Assembly: GCF_021556485.1 (NCBI RefSeq)
Contig: NZ_JAKGBW010000001.1
Span: 62,001 to 126,000, forward strand
Direction: 5' to 3'
Length of the DNA stretch: 64,000 bases
Source: Oceanobacillus alkalisoli
GTDB lineage: Bacteria > Bacillota > Bacilli > Bacillales > Amphibacillaceae
The notes under the pieces were generated by a model. The model was not told the DNA's origin, searched no databases, and was given only the letters and a program-made list of their open reading frames with translations. A program made the position numbers and the translations under genes. Positions 45,267 to 53,703 of the stretch are shown one piece after another. How positions within the stretch are numbered: the stretch's first letter is position 1; each line of letters begins with the position of its first letter.

Positions 45267-46610
45267 TCAGGAGTATTTCAATTCTTTTCCTCCAAGTTTT
45301 TCCACCATTTCTTCTCTGCCGTCCATTGCATTAATGAAAATGCGGTACGTATCATTGTTGAATGTGCCTAAGAATTCATAGGTAAGCACTTCTTCATCCA
45401 CATCATTTGTAATAATCGATAGGCTGCTTTCTTCAATTTGCACATTGTCATTAACAAATTCAAGCGCCTCTTCTTCCGTGAGTTCCGGCTCGTCAATTTC
45501 CCGTTCATGGTGATTACTGTAATATTCGGTTGCTGTAACTCCTAAAACGTCACCATTGTCTAAAGCTACTTTTACCTCTACGGAATCAGAGTAAATGCGA
45601 ATACCATCTTGGTTGTAATAAAACGAATACATTCCTACATTATTCAGTTCCATGCTTTGATAGAGGTTCATATCGTCAAAGTCAAATTGCTCCAAGTATT
45701 TTTCTGCGCGTTCCAGTCCTTCATGTAAACTAAGTTTCTTATCTTTTAAAGGACGTTCAATTAATAATGTTAGTGGATAACCGCCTTTTTGAGAGAGATC
45801 CATGTAAGCTCGTTTGTCATCATTTTGATACGAAACACTGTAAATTGGAATATCTGCGCCATCCCCTGAAGGAGTAATTTCAATATTTTCTTTCGAATTG
45901 ATATCGAAAATCTTTCTACTCTTATCTAATGCTTCTTTTTCACTCAACGTTTCTCCGGGAAGATTTTCAAAATGATCTTCTGGCTTTGTACTGACTCCAA
46001 TTAGACCGGATTGGCTGTTTGCCTCAGCAAATCCCTCCACTTGTTCTTCTACAGTTTTAAAGCCATCAATAATCGTATTATCAGTTTGGTCATTGTTAAC
46101 TAATGCAAGCTGAACATCCATCCACCGTAAATTATTTTCAAGTGCTAGATGCTGTACATGCCGCAATTCATCTTTAATATCATTCGCTTGCACATAAAGC
46201 TCCTCCAGAACATTCGTTTCCTCATCCGTCAACGGGTCGTCATCCAAGTTCCTGATTGCTGTCCGGTACGTAAAATCACCGATGTTAGAGAGAAATTCCT
46301 CCGTTTTATTAAACGGTAAGAGTCCAAGCGGCAATTGGGATACATTGGAATGGGCCTCTGAAGTAATCCGCCAAATATCAACGAACTTAGGGGATAATCG
46401 TTCATGGGAATTCATCGCGAGCACTGTTCCAATCTCGTCATGCAATAAATCCATGTGATAACTAAGTTCGTGGAATGATTTTTGATAACCATTCTCCGCT
46501 TGTATTAAAATCGCATTTTTTTCTTGGTGCTCCTGGTAACCCCAAATGGCAGCACCAACTAAACCGAGTGACAGAACGCCAATGGTAATCCAACGAATCA
46601 TATTATTCAC
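45267..46610 (-). CDS. ypeB: Germination protein YpeB
   Basis: 447 residues: an N-terminal membrane anchor (about 7-24) and a long extracytoplasmic part ending in tandem PepSY-like domains (LTEEEALEFVNDN, SEKEALDKSRKI). YpeB and SleB stabilise each other in the dormant spore (established in B. subtilis). The start lies 6 nt after sleB. The stop is followed at once by module C and the structured block; a normal terminator appears only at 44.8 kb. Confidence 0.95.
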   Translation of the reverse strand: MNNMIRWITIGVLSLGLVGAAIWGYQEHQEKNAILIQAENGYQKSFHELSYHMDLLHDEIGTVLAMNSHERLSPKFVDIWRITSEAHSNVSQLPLGLLPFNKTEEFLSNIGDFTYRTAIRNLDDDPLTDEETNVLEELYVQANDIKDELRHVQHLALENNLRWMDVQLALVNNDQTDNTIIDGFKTVEEQVEGFAEANSQSGLIGVSTKPEDHFENLPGETLSEKEALDKSRKIFDINSKENIEITPSGDGADIPIYSVSYQNDDKRAYMDLSQKGGYPLTLLIERPLKDKKLSLHEGLERAEKYLEQFDFDDMNLYQSMELNNVGMYSFYYNQDGIRIYSDSVEVKVALDNGDVLGVTATEYYSNHHEREIDEPELTEEEALEFVNDNVQIEESSLSIITNDVDEEVLTYEFLGTFNNDTYRIFINAMDGREEMVEKLGGKELKYS

Positions 46611-46616
46611 GCCTTC

Positions 46617-47432
46617 CTATTTTGCAAAGATATGTTTACCGATTTTCTTAATTTGTGGCCTCGTCCATATCCAAGGTGAAGTTGCGGTATCTGGGTTGAA
46701 ATAATAGATGGCATTGGAAGAAGGATCCCACCCATTGATCGCATCAAGCACAGCCTCTCTCGCTCTTTCATTCGGTGTAAGCCAGATTTGACCATCTGCT
46801 ACGGCTGTAAAGGCACGGGGTTCGAATATGACACCTGATACTGTATTAGGAAAGCTTGGACTCGCTACCCGATTCAAAATAACGGCCGCTACAGCAACCT
46901 GTCCTTCGTATGGTTCTCCCCTGGCCTCTCCGTATACCGCATTTGCCATCAGTTGAATATCATTCTGTGAAAAACCTTGCGGGACATTGACTGCAGTTGT
47001 ATTATCTGCTGGTGCGCTTTGCTCCGCCTGTTGCGCCTCGCCACCTTGCTGCTGTTCTCCTTCCATACCTCCATAGTGACTGAAACGATTGCCTCTTGTT
47101 ATTTGTTCTTTCACATAAGCTTCATCAAATTCACTTGCTTGAACCAATTTGTTTTTTGTTTCTTCGCCTGCGAGTCCATCAATATTCATACCGAATTCAT
47201 ATTGAAAATTGCGCAGAGCCCAGTATGTCCCCCACCCGAATACTCCATCAATATTTCCATTGTAAAACCCTAAATATTGTAATCTCGCCTGCAATTCAAT
47301 TACGTCATCCCCAATTGCACCATGTTGAATGACTTGGGGACTGAATGCTTTTACCTCTTCTTTTCCGTCAAAAAATAAAGGAAATAGAAATAACCCGACA
47401 ACCATCAAGAAACTAATCTGTCTTAATCGCAA
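46617..47432 (-). CDS. sleB: Spore cortex-lytic enzyme SleB
   Basis: Lytic transglycosylase acting on muramic-delta-lactam cortex during germination. 271 residues from a TTG start (AGGAGGG 6 nt upstream): signal peptide (1-29), peptidoglycan-binding domain (about 38-95, GDDVIELQARLQYLGFYNG), a Gln/Ala-rich linker, and the SleB/CwlJ catalytic domain with MANAVYGEARGEPYEGQVA. Operon with ypeB. Confidence 0.96.
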   Translation of the reverse strand: MRLRQISFLMVVGLFLFPLFFDGKEEVKAFSPQVIQHGAIGDDVIELQARLQYLGFYNGNIDGVFGWGTYWALRNFQYEFGMNIDGLAGEETKNKLVQASEFDEAYVKEQITRGNRFSHYGGMEGEQQQGGEAQQAEQSAPADNTTAVNVPQGFSQNDIQLMANAVYGEARGEPYEGQVAVAAVILNRVASPSFPNTVSGVIFEPRAFTAVADGQIWLTPNERAREAVLDAINGWDPSSNAIYYFNPDTATSPWIWTRPQIKKIGKHIFAK

Positions 47433-47505
47433 ATCTTACCCTCCTCATGAAGCAGTGACTTGGGGATAGTTTTTGTTGCTAATCTATTTTTATACACAAA
47501 TATGT

Positions 47506-47541
47506 AAAAAAAGCATATACAGCTGAGACACTGTACACGCT
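47506..47541 (-). terminator. Terminator of prsW
   Basis: 11-bp stem with two wobble pairs (47512-47522 with 47531-47541) and seven T on the minus strand. Confidence 0.8.
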
Positions 47542-47566
47542 TCTATAGTGATTTCATATTATTTAT

Positions 47567-48214
47567 TTAATTCAAATCCGGTTGATTAGCAATTTTCATG
47601 CGGTGAAGTCCAAAAATCCATAGGACGATCATAAAAGGGATCAGGTAGTAGATCCAGTTGCTTGAAACCGACTGTAAGATATAATTATAGATACCGTGAA
47701 GTAAAAAAGGAATGAAGAAAGCGAGCCCGAGATTAAATCTCGTTCTACTCACACGTGTCTTCGCCTTTCCGAAATAATACCCCATGATAACTCCAAATAA
47801 TGCGTGAGAGGATACAGGAAAGATTGCTCTTGAAAAAGCGTATTCAATGCCGTTTGTCAGTAAATATAATATATTTTCAACCGAGGCGAAACCCAAACTG
47901 ATTGCTACAGCATATACAATTCCATCATAATGGTCATCAAATTCCTCATGATGATACATGGAGAACATAAAGATAAACCATTTCAAAAACTCTTCCAGTA
48001 TTGCAACTTGGAAAAAGGATGTTAAAAAATTATTTAACACGAACCCTTCCTTAACAAATGCATGCTGCACAAACATAACCGGAAATACAAGCAGACAGCC
48101 TAATAAAAAGGATCGGACAATTAAAGGGATTGGTTCTGTATATTCATCCTTTAAATAAAAAAAGGACATTAATGCTACAACAGGGGCAAGCCCGACAGTG
48201 AAAATAGCAATCAT
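47567..48214 (-). CDS. prsW: Intramembrane metalloprotease PrsW
   Basis: Site-1 protease that cleaves the anti-sigma factor RsiW in B. subtilis. About 215 residues from ATG 48214 (AGAGG 9 nt upstream; GTG 48220 also possible). Five to six membrane helices. Conserved EEFLKW and DDHYDGIVYAVAISLGFASVEN and SSHALFGVIMGYYFG carry the catalytic Glu and His residues of the family. No sigW-rsiW pair is in this window. Confidence 0.94.
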   Translation of the reverse strand: MIAIFTVGLAPVVALMSFFYLKDEYTEPIPLIVRSFLLGCLLVFPVMFVQHAFVKEGFVLNNFLTSFFQVAILEEFLKWFIFMFSMYHHEEFDDHYDGIVYAVAISLGFASVENILYLLTNGIEYAFSRAIFPVSSHALFGVIMGYYFGKAKTRVSRTRFNLGLAFFIPFLLHGIYNYILQSVSSNWIYYLIPFMIVLWIFGLHRMKIANQPDLN

Positions 48215-48304
48215 GATCACTAACCTCTTTCCAAATACAGTACTTTTATCGTATCATTAACTTGTCCCATTGGAAATAGTGAAAATAGGAAGCGGGTGAT
48301 TTTG

Positions 48305-49273
48305 TTGAAGAAAATATTGATTATCCATACAGGTGGAACCATTTCCATGTTAGAAAATAAAGAAACTGGTGCAGTGAATGTTACGGATGAACATCCATTG
48401 ACCAGATTACAGGATGAATATCGTAAATTTGCGAATGTGGATGAATATGTTGTTTTTGACCTGCCTTCCCCGCATATTACGCCGAAGCATATGTTAACAC
48501 TGGCAGATTGCATCAGTCAATCCTTGTCAAAGTATGATGGAATTGTCGTTACACATGGTACAGACACACTGGAAGAAACGGCATATTTTCTCGATCTTGT
48601 GATCGACTCTGAAAAACCGATCATCATTACAGGTGCCATGCGTTCCAGCAATGAAATCGGCTCAGATGCACTTTATAATCTAATCAGTTCCATCCGGGTG
48701 GCATCTGCGGATCAGGCTAAGAATAAAGGTGTATTAGTTGTCATGAATGATGAAATTCATACAGCTGCCAACGTAACAAAGACTTCAACAAGCAATGTTG
48801 CGACCTTCCAAAGCACGCAATACGGACCGATCGGAATCGTTACAAAAGAAATGATCATTTTCCACCGGATCATTTTAAAACAAGAATATTATCCTGTGAA
48901 AGACGTTCATTCTAATGTTTTTCTATTGAAGGCGTTTGCGGGAATGGATGAGAATTTAATTCACGCGCTACATATGGCAAAACCGGATGGACTTGTTATT
49001 GAAGCTTTCGGTCAAGGCAACCTACCGGGATCGATAGTGGATGGACTTATAAAAATTATAAATGATAATATTCCAGTCATTCTCGTCTCCCGCTGTTATC
49101 AAGGAACCGTGCAGCCAACGTATGCTTATCAGGGTGGCGGCAGACAATTAAAAGAATTAGGTGTCATCTTCGCCAATGGTTTGACAGGTCCGAAAGCAAG
49201 AATCAAATTACTCCTTGCCCTAGAAAAAACGAAGAATATAGAAAGCTTAAGTAAATTATTTTCTGAACAATAA
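48305..49273 (+). CDS. ansA: L-asparaginase, type I
   Basis: Hydrolyses asparagine to aspartate and ammonia. The catalytic threonines are in HTGGTISM and in VVTHGTDTLEETAYFL. 322 residues from TTG 48305 with GGGTGAT upstream, giving MKKILIIHTGGTIS; the frame also has GTG at 48296. Plus-strand single gene, divergent from prsW and convergent with ypdA. Confidence 0.92.
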   Translation: MKKILIIHTGGTISMLENKETGAVNVTDEHPLTRLQDEYRKFANVDEYVVFDLPSPHITPKHMLTLADCISQSLSKYDGIVVTHGTDTLEETAYFLDLVIDSEKPIIITGAMRSSNEIGSDALYNLISSIRVASADQAKNKGVLVVMNDEIHTAANVTKTSTSNVATFQSTQYGPIGIVTKEMIIFHRIILKQEYYPVKDVHSNVFLLKAFAGMDENLIHALHMAKPDGLVIEAFGQGNLPGSIVDGLIKIINDNIPVILVSRCYQGTVQPTYAYQGGGRQLKELGVIFANGLTGPKARIKLLLALEKTKNIESLSKLFSEQ

Positions 49274-49302
49274 AGGAGCTAGCCGTTGCTAGCTCCTTTA
49301 TT
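49269..49302. terminator. Bidirectional terminator between ansA and ypdA
   Basis: Perfect 15-bp stem (49269-49283 with 49288-49302) with a 4-nt loop and A/T flanks on both sides. Confidence 0.9.
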
Positions 49303-49311
49303 GTCTATAAA

Positions 49312-50301
49312 TTATGCTTTCACCGTCTGCTTCGACATGATGGAGCGTGCAATTGCTTCTCCGTGAAAACGGCCATTTTCAATGAAGATGGCATTGTTAT
49401 TAAACCCTGCTGCCACAACACCTGCTATATAGATTCCTTCTATATTCGTTTCATATGTTTCATCATCATATGCTGGAATTCCATTCACCGGGTCTGTTTC
49501 GACACCTGCATCATGTAAAAATTTGATATCAGGTTGATAGCCGATCATAGCGAATACAAATTCATTATCGATTCGCTTTTCGATACCATCCACTTCATAA
49601 TACACCGCGTTTTCCGTGATTTCTTTTACGTTCGCATTAAATACCATCGAAACTTCATCTTTTTTCACTAAAGAATCGAACCCGGGAAGAATCCATGGCT
49701 TGACGCTTGAGGAATATTCCTTGCCTCGGTAAAGGACCGTTACGTTAGCTCCTGCCTTATGGAGCTCAATCGCTGCATCTACTGCAGAGTTTTTTCCGCC
49801 TATTACTAGAACATCTTTATTATAATAAGGATGTGCCTCTTTAAAATAATGGCTTACCTTAGGCAAATCATCACCTGGAACGTTCAAGCGATTCGGCTGA
49901 TCGTAATAACCGGTCGCGATGACGACATAGTTTGCTTTATATTGCTTTTTCTCCTGATGATTTGTTTCGGTATGAAGGAAAAATCCTGTTTCTGTTTTTT
50001 CAATCTGGACAACTTTTTCAAAGGATTGAACGCGTAATGCTTTTCTTTTTGCCACTTCCCGGTAGTACACAAGTGCTTCATTTCTGACCGGACGTTGTTT
50101 CTCGGTAATGAAAGCAACATCACCAATTTCCAGATTGTCACTGGAACTGAAAAATGTTTGGTGTGTCGGAAATTCATACAAGCTATTCACGACGTTTCCT
50201 TTTTCAATCAACAGCGGGTTGATGCCTCTTTCTTGTAAAGCAATTGCTGTAGCCATTCCACATGGTCCAGCTCCAACAATGATAACTTCTTCCTGTTGCA
50301 T
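49312..50301 (-). CDS. ypdA: Bacilliredoxin reductase YpdA (Bdr)
   Basis: Flavin-dependent, NADPH-using reductase of bacillithiol disulfide and bacilliredoxins. 329 residues: FAD loop VGAGPCGMATA (9-19, with the conserved Cys), NADPH loop VIGGKNSAVDAA (about 165), and a C-terminal FAD motif GIYIAGVVAAGF. Its presence with bshA supports a bacillithiol redox system. Confidence 0.94.
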   Translation of the reverse strand: MQQEEVIIVGAGPCGMATAIALQERGINPLLIEKGNVVNSLYEFPTHQTFFSSSDNLEIGDVAFITEKQRPVRNEALVYYREVAKRKALRVQSFEKVVQIEKTETGFFLHTETNHQEKKQYKANYVVIATGYYDQPNRLNVPGDDLPKVSHYFKEAHPYYNKDVLVIGGKNSAVDAAIELHKAGANVTVLYRGKEYSSSVKPWILPGFDSLVKKDEVSMVFNANVKEITENAVYYEVDGIEKRIDNEFVFAMIGYQPDIKFLHDAGVETDPVNGIPAYDDETYETNIEGIYIAGVVAAGFNNNAIFIENGRFHGEAIARSIMSKQTVKA

Positions 50302-50362
50302 TTACTGCCACATCCTTTTCACATGCTCTAATAACCATTCTACTATAAATAAAACCATACTT

Positions 50363-50467
50363 CTACTGGAAGTCCGCAGTCCCGATACCTCTCGCTTTCC
50401 GCGGATGGCTGATGAGCCTCCTCGGCCTCCCGCAGGAGGCTCGAGGTATCGGGACTGCTCCCAGGAA
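50363..50467 (-). repeat. R1-related palindrome, copy 7 (105 bp)
   Basis: Module B-type hairpin with a perfect 16-bp stem (50376-50391 with 50443-50458). It differs from the main R1 stem at two base pairs, both compensated. No terminal R1 repeats and no modules A or C. The remaining 50302-50645 has a short degenerate R1-like scrap near 50561 (gactcctgcggga) and nothing else. Confidence 0.75.
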
Positions 50468-50644
50468 ATATTTTAGTTAGAATTTCTGTTCATGTTTTTT
50501 ATTGGAATAATAATCTTTATAAAAGTAGGTAGCTATATCTTACCAAAAGAAATATAAACAGACTCCTGCGGGAATGCGTAGTATATTTCTGGAGATAGGA
50601 TATCAGCTGATAAATGGGCTCATTTTTTGTATTTTGCACCATAG

Positions 50645-50679
50645 AAAAAACCCCTATCCTAAAATGATAAGAGTTTTTT
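50645..50679 (-). terminator. Terminator of gudB
   Basis: Imperfect stem aaaacccctatc/gataagagtttt, A/T flanks, 20 nt after the stop. Confidence 0.65.
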
Positions 50680-50699
50680 GAATGGGTTAGCTTCAGTTT

Positions 50700-51980
50700 T
50701 TATACCCAGCCGCGGAATCTTGCTGCTTCGGCCATTTTTCGGACCCCTATCATATAAGCAGCGAGTCGCATGTCAACTTTTCTTGTTTCGGAAAGATTAT
50801 ATATATTATTAAAGGAATTAATCATAATCTCATGCAGCTTTTGATCAATTTCTTCTTCCGACCAATAGTAACCTTGATTATTCTGTACCCATTCGAAGTA
50901 AGACACCGTTACGCCACCTGCAGAAGCGAGCACGTCTGGTACTAAGAGAATATCACGGTCGGTTAAAATTTTAGTCGCTTCGGCAGTTGTTGGCCCATTG
51001 GCAGCTTCTACGATAATACTTGCTTTAATATTATGGGCATTATCCCGTGTGATTTGATTCTCTACTGCAGCAGGAATGATAATGTCGCAGTCCAGTTCAA
51101 ACAGTTCCTTATTCGTTATCGTATTGTCAAACAGATTCGTGACCGTACCAAAACTGTCCCTTCTATCAAGCAGATAATCAATATCGAGACCGTCTGGATC
51201 ATGTAAGGCGCCCTGAGCATCCGCAATGCCGACAATCTTCGCTCCTTGATCATAGAGGAATTTTGATAAATAACTACCTGCATTACCAAAGCCTTGAATA
51301 ACAATCCGCGCACCTTTAACATCAATGCCACGTTTCTTCGCGGCTTCATTCAATACAATTGTAACCCCTTTTGCTGTAGCAGATTCTCTACCATGTGAAC
51401 CACCAAGAACAATCGGTTTTCCAGTAATGAAACCTGGGTTATTAAATTCGTCAATCTTACTATATTCATCCATCATCCATGCCATAATCTGTGAGTTCGT
51501 AAATACGTCCGGTGCCGGAATGTCTTTTGTTGGACCTACGATTTGACTGACAGCACGAACATAACCACGACTAAGCGTTTCCAATTCACGGAAAGACATA
51601 TGGCGCGGATCACAAATTATTCCACCTTTTGCCCCGCCATATGGTAAGTCGACGATTCCAGCTTTCAAGCTCATCCAAATGGATAAAGCTTTTACTTCTT
51701 TCTCCGTTACCTCTGGATGGAACCGAATACCGCCTTTAGTCGGACCAACCGCATCATTATGCTGCGCCCGGTATCCGGTGAATACTTTTACCTTGCCATC
51801 GTCCATGCGTACCGGAATACGAACAGTCATCATACGAAGCGGGTCTTTTAATAATTCATATACTTCATTGGAGTATCCCAGCTTTTCCAAAGCGGTCATG
51901 ATTACTGTTCTTGTTGAACTTAAAACATCTAGATTTTCATGATTTTCTTCGGTAGAGTCAACTGCTTTATCGGCTACCAT
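50700..51980 (-). CDS. gudB: NAD-specific glutamate dehydrogenase
   Basis: Oxidative deamination of glutamate to 2-oxoglutarate. 426 residues, with the catalytic region VDLPYGGAKGGIICDP and GGIRFHPEV, and the Rossmann loop VIQGFGNAGSY. The ypdA-gudB-mecB neighbourhood identifies it as GudB and not RocG. There is no insertion at the site duplicated in the cryptic laboratory B. subtilis gudB allele as far as the reading frame shows. Confidence 0.95.
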   Translation of the reverse strand: MVADKAVDSTEENHENLDVLSSTRTVIMTALEKLGYSNEVYELLKDPLRMMTVRIPVRMDDGKVKVFTGYRAQHNDAVGPTKGGIRFHPEVTEKEVKALSIWMSLKAGIVDLPYGGAKGGIICDPRHMSFRELETLSRGYVRAVSQIVGPTKDIPAPDVFTNSQIMAWMMDEYSKIDEFNNPGFITGKPIVLGGSHGRESATAKGVTIVLNEAAKKRGIDVKGARIVIQGFGNAGSYLSKFLYDQGAKIVGIADAQGALHDPDGLDIDYLLDRRDSFGTVTNLFDNTITNKELFELDCDIIIPAAVENQITRDNAHNIKASIIVEAANGPTTAEATKILTDRDILLVPDVLASAGGVTVSYFEWVQNNQGYYWSEEEIDQKLHEIMINSFNNIYNLSETRKVDMRLAAYMIGVRKMAEAARFRGWV

Positions 51981-52098
51981 GAATTTACCCCCTAGAATAC
52001 ATATATTAATAAACCTTCTACTAAGAAGCTAGTATACACTGTCACTGTAAATATGCAATAAAAATACGATGAAATGCAATACTTTTTGTTAGAAGAAA

Positions 52099-52680
52099 TT
52101 AGTTGTAAAAATGGTTCATAATTTGTTTTATCGCCTGCTCTTCATAAATAGCTTTCCCGTATTCCTTCAAACGATAGGAAGTAAGAATGCTTGAATGGGA
52201 GTACTCCGACATGATTGCAATTAAGCTTTCTTTCTCAATATCGGGCAATTCCTCTTCATCAAACAACATATAATAATGGTCATTCAAATGATATACTTGC
52301 CCATCCTCTATCCCAAGCGGTGATAAATAAGATGCAACGTCAATCAAATCTTCAAAGTCATCGAATAAAAAGATCAACTCATGGCTTTCATCAAGCGTTA
52401 CCTTCATTTCAATAAAATCTTCGTCCTCAGTTTCCATGTCGTTCATTTGCGTCACGACTACATGCATACCTTGGGCTTGCATCATGAATACTTGAACAAG
52501 CAGCATTCCATCAAGTTCTATATCTAATTCATCACTTGCATCATACATCATTTCACTAAATAAACTCCGGACACTAGCTGCATCGTGCCATATTTCATCA
52601 CTCGTAAAACCACGCTCAATTAAATCATCAAAAGTTAAAAAAATCGTGAACTGATGACTGGATAGTTTTTCCACACGCAT
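52099..52680 (-). CDS. mecB: ClpC adaptor protein MecB/YpbH (MecA family)
   Basis: 193 residues: N-terminal substrate-binding domain (MRVEKLSSHQFTIFLTFDDL, about 1-75), a charged linker and the C-terminal ClpC-binding domain (about 105-190). Length and position match B. subtilis YpbH (MecB). It probably helps feed substrates to ClpCP. Confidence 0.92.
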   Translation of the reverse strand: MRVEKLSSHQFTIFLTFDDLIERGFTSDEIWHDAASVRSLFSEMMYDASDELDIELDGMLLVQVFMMQAQGMHVVVTQMNDMETEDEDFIEMKVTLDESHELIFLFDDFEDLIDVASYLSPLGIEDGQVYHLNDHYYMLFDEEELPDIEKESLIAIMSEYSHSSILTSYRLKEYGKAIYEEQAIKQIMNHFYN

Positions 52681-52820
52681 ACAGTATCCCCCTTAAAAAA
52701 ATAATACTAAACACTAAGACAACGGCCTATACACGCAGATGATACATTGAATGTATACTCATACTATATGCAATTAATTAAATTTTAGGTAGTAAGCTAT
52801 TTCGTAAGATTTTCTCCTTC

Positions 52821-53135
52821 TTATAGTCTATGCAACAAAGTCGTGATTTCATCCTGCCAGACATAAATTGCTGTACCTAGTCCCGCGATAACAATAACGA
52901 CTGTAAAAAGTAATCGCAAGAGAGGTTTACTTAACTTAATTTTTGTCCGTGTATTTTTCGTATGTACCTCTTTTCGTGGAGGTAAATTCAAAACATCAAT
53001 TTCGTTTATATGATGATCAGCTAATAGTTCCTTGTCATTTGTATTTCCTTCTTCAATATCCTTGACAAGGGATCTCAACTCATTCGCTTGATCTTTCTCT
53101 TTATGCTCAAGTTCTGTACTCAACTCAGAAAGCAC
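52821..53135 (-). CDS. Unknown membrane protein, 104 residues
   Basis: Cytoplasmic, strongly charged N-terminal part (1-65; many Glu, Lys and Asp), a basic stretch TRTKIKLSK and one C-terminal membrane helix (about 76-96). The GTG start lies 1 nt after the ypbD stop, so coupling is likely; a TTG at 53123 is an alternative. In B. subtilis the LysM protein YpbE lies near here and has a similar charged region and helix; this could be its shortened relative, without LysM. Function unknown. Confidence 0.65.
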   Translation of the reverse strand: MLSELSTELEHKEKDQANELRSLVKDIEEGNTNDKELLADHHINEIDVLNLPPRKEVHTKNTRTKIKLSKPLLRLLFTVVIVIAGLGTAIYVWQDEITTLLHRL

Positions 53136-53136
53136 C

Positions 53137-53703
53137 TCACTTTTTGAAGCGAATAAATAATCCTAAAAGAAAGTCTACTATAAAATGAAGTGTAATTGTA
53201 ACGAAAAGATTCTCCGTAATTACAAATAGATAACCTATTATAAGACTAACAACCAGTACGGATAGAAATAATACCGGTTTTCTTAAATAACGGAAGTGAA
53301 CCACTGCAAACAATATGCTTGCTGGCACATATCCGAACGTACTCTGAATTACACCGCGGAATAAAAGTTCTTCAGAAACAGCTACGAGTAAAGCTACACT
53401 AAAAATAAACGAAATGGATCTGTAACTGAATATCCTTTCATTTATCCCGCCATCATCAAACGCAGATTCAGGAAGCATCCTCATTAATAGTAAATCCATT
53501 CCGACGATACACAAAGCCGGTAAAGCACCAAAATAAATTACTTCCTGTATATCCCAAATAAATAACGTTGCCCAATCACTAAAATGATCAAATAAAAAGA
53601 AGCTTAAGAGAAGAGCAATTCCGAGAAATATCACTTGCGAAAATACGAGATTTATTTTTAACTCTCGATCTGACAATTGTTTGATTAATTCACTTCGCTT
53701 CAT
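53137..53703 (-). CDS. ypbD: CPBP-family intramembrane metalloprotease YpbD
   Basis: 188 residues with about six membrane helices and the Abi/CPBP motifs: VSEELLFRG (EExxxR), AVVHFRY and LHFIVDFLLG. Related to CAAX prenyl proteases. The substrate in Bacillus is unknown. It overlaps recS by 14 nt. Confidence 0.9.
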   Translation of the reverse strand: MKRSELIKQLSDRELKINLVFSQVIFLGIALLLSFFLFDHFSDWATLFIWDIQEVIYFGALPALCIVGMDLLLMRMLPESAFDDGGINERIFSYRSISFIFSVALLVAVSEELLFRGVIQSTFGYVPASILFAVVHFRYLRKPVLFLSVLVVSLIIGYLFVITENLFVTITLHFIVDFLLGLFIRFKK

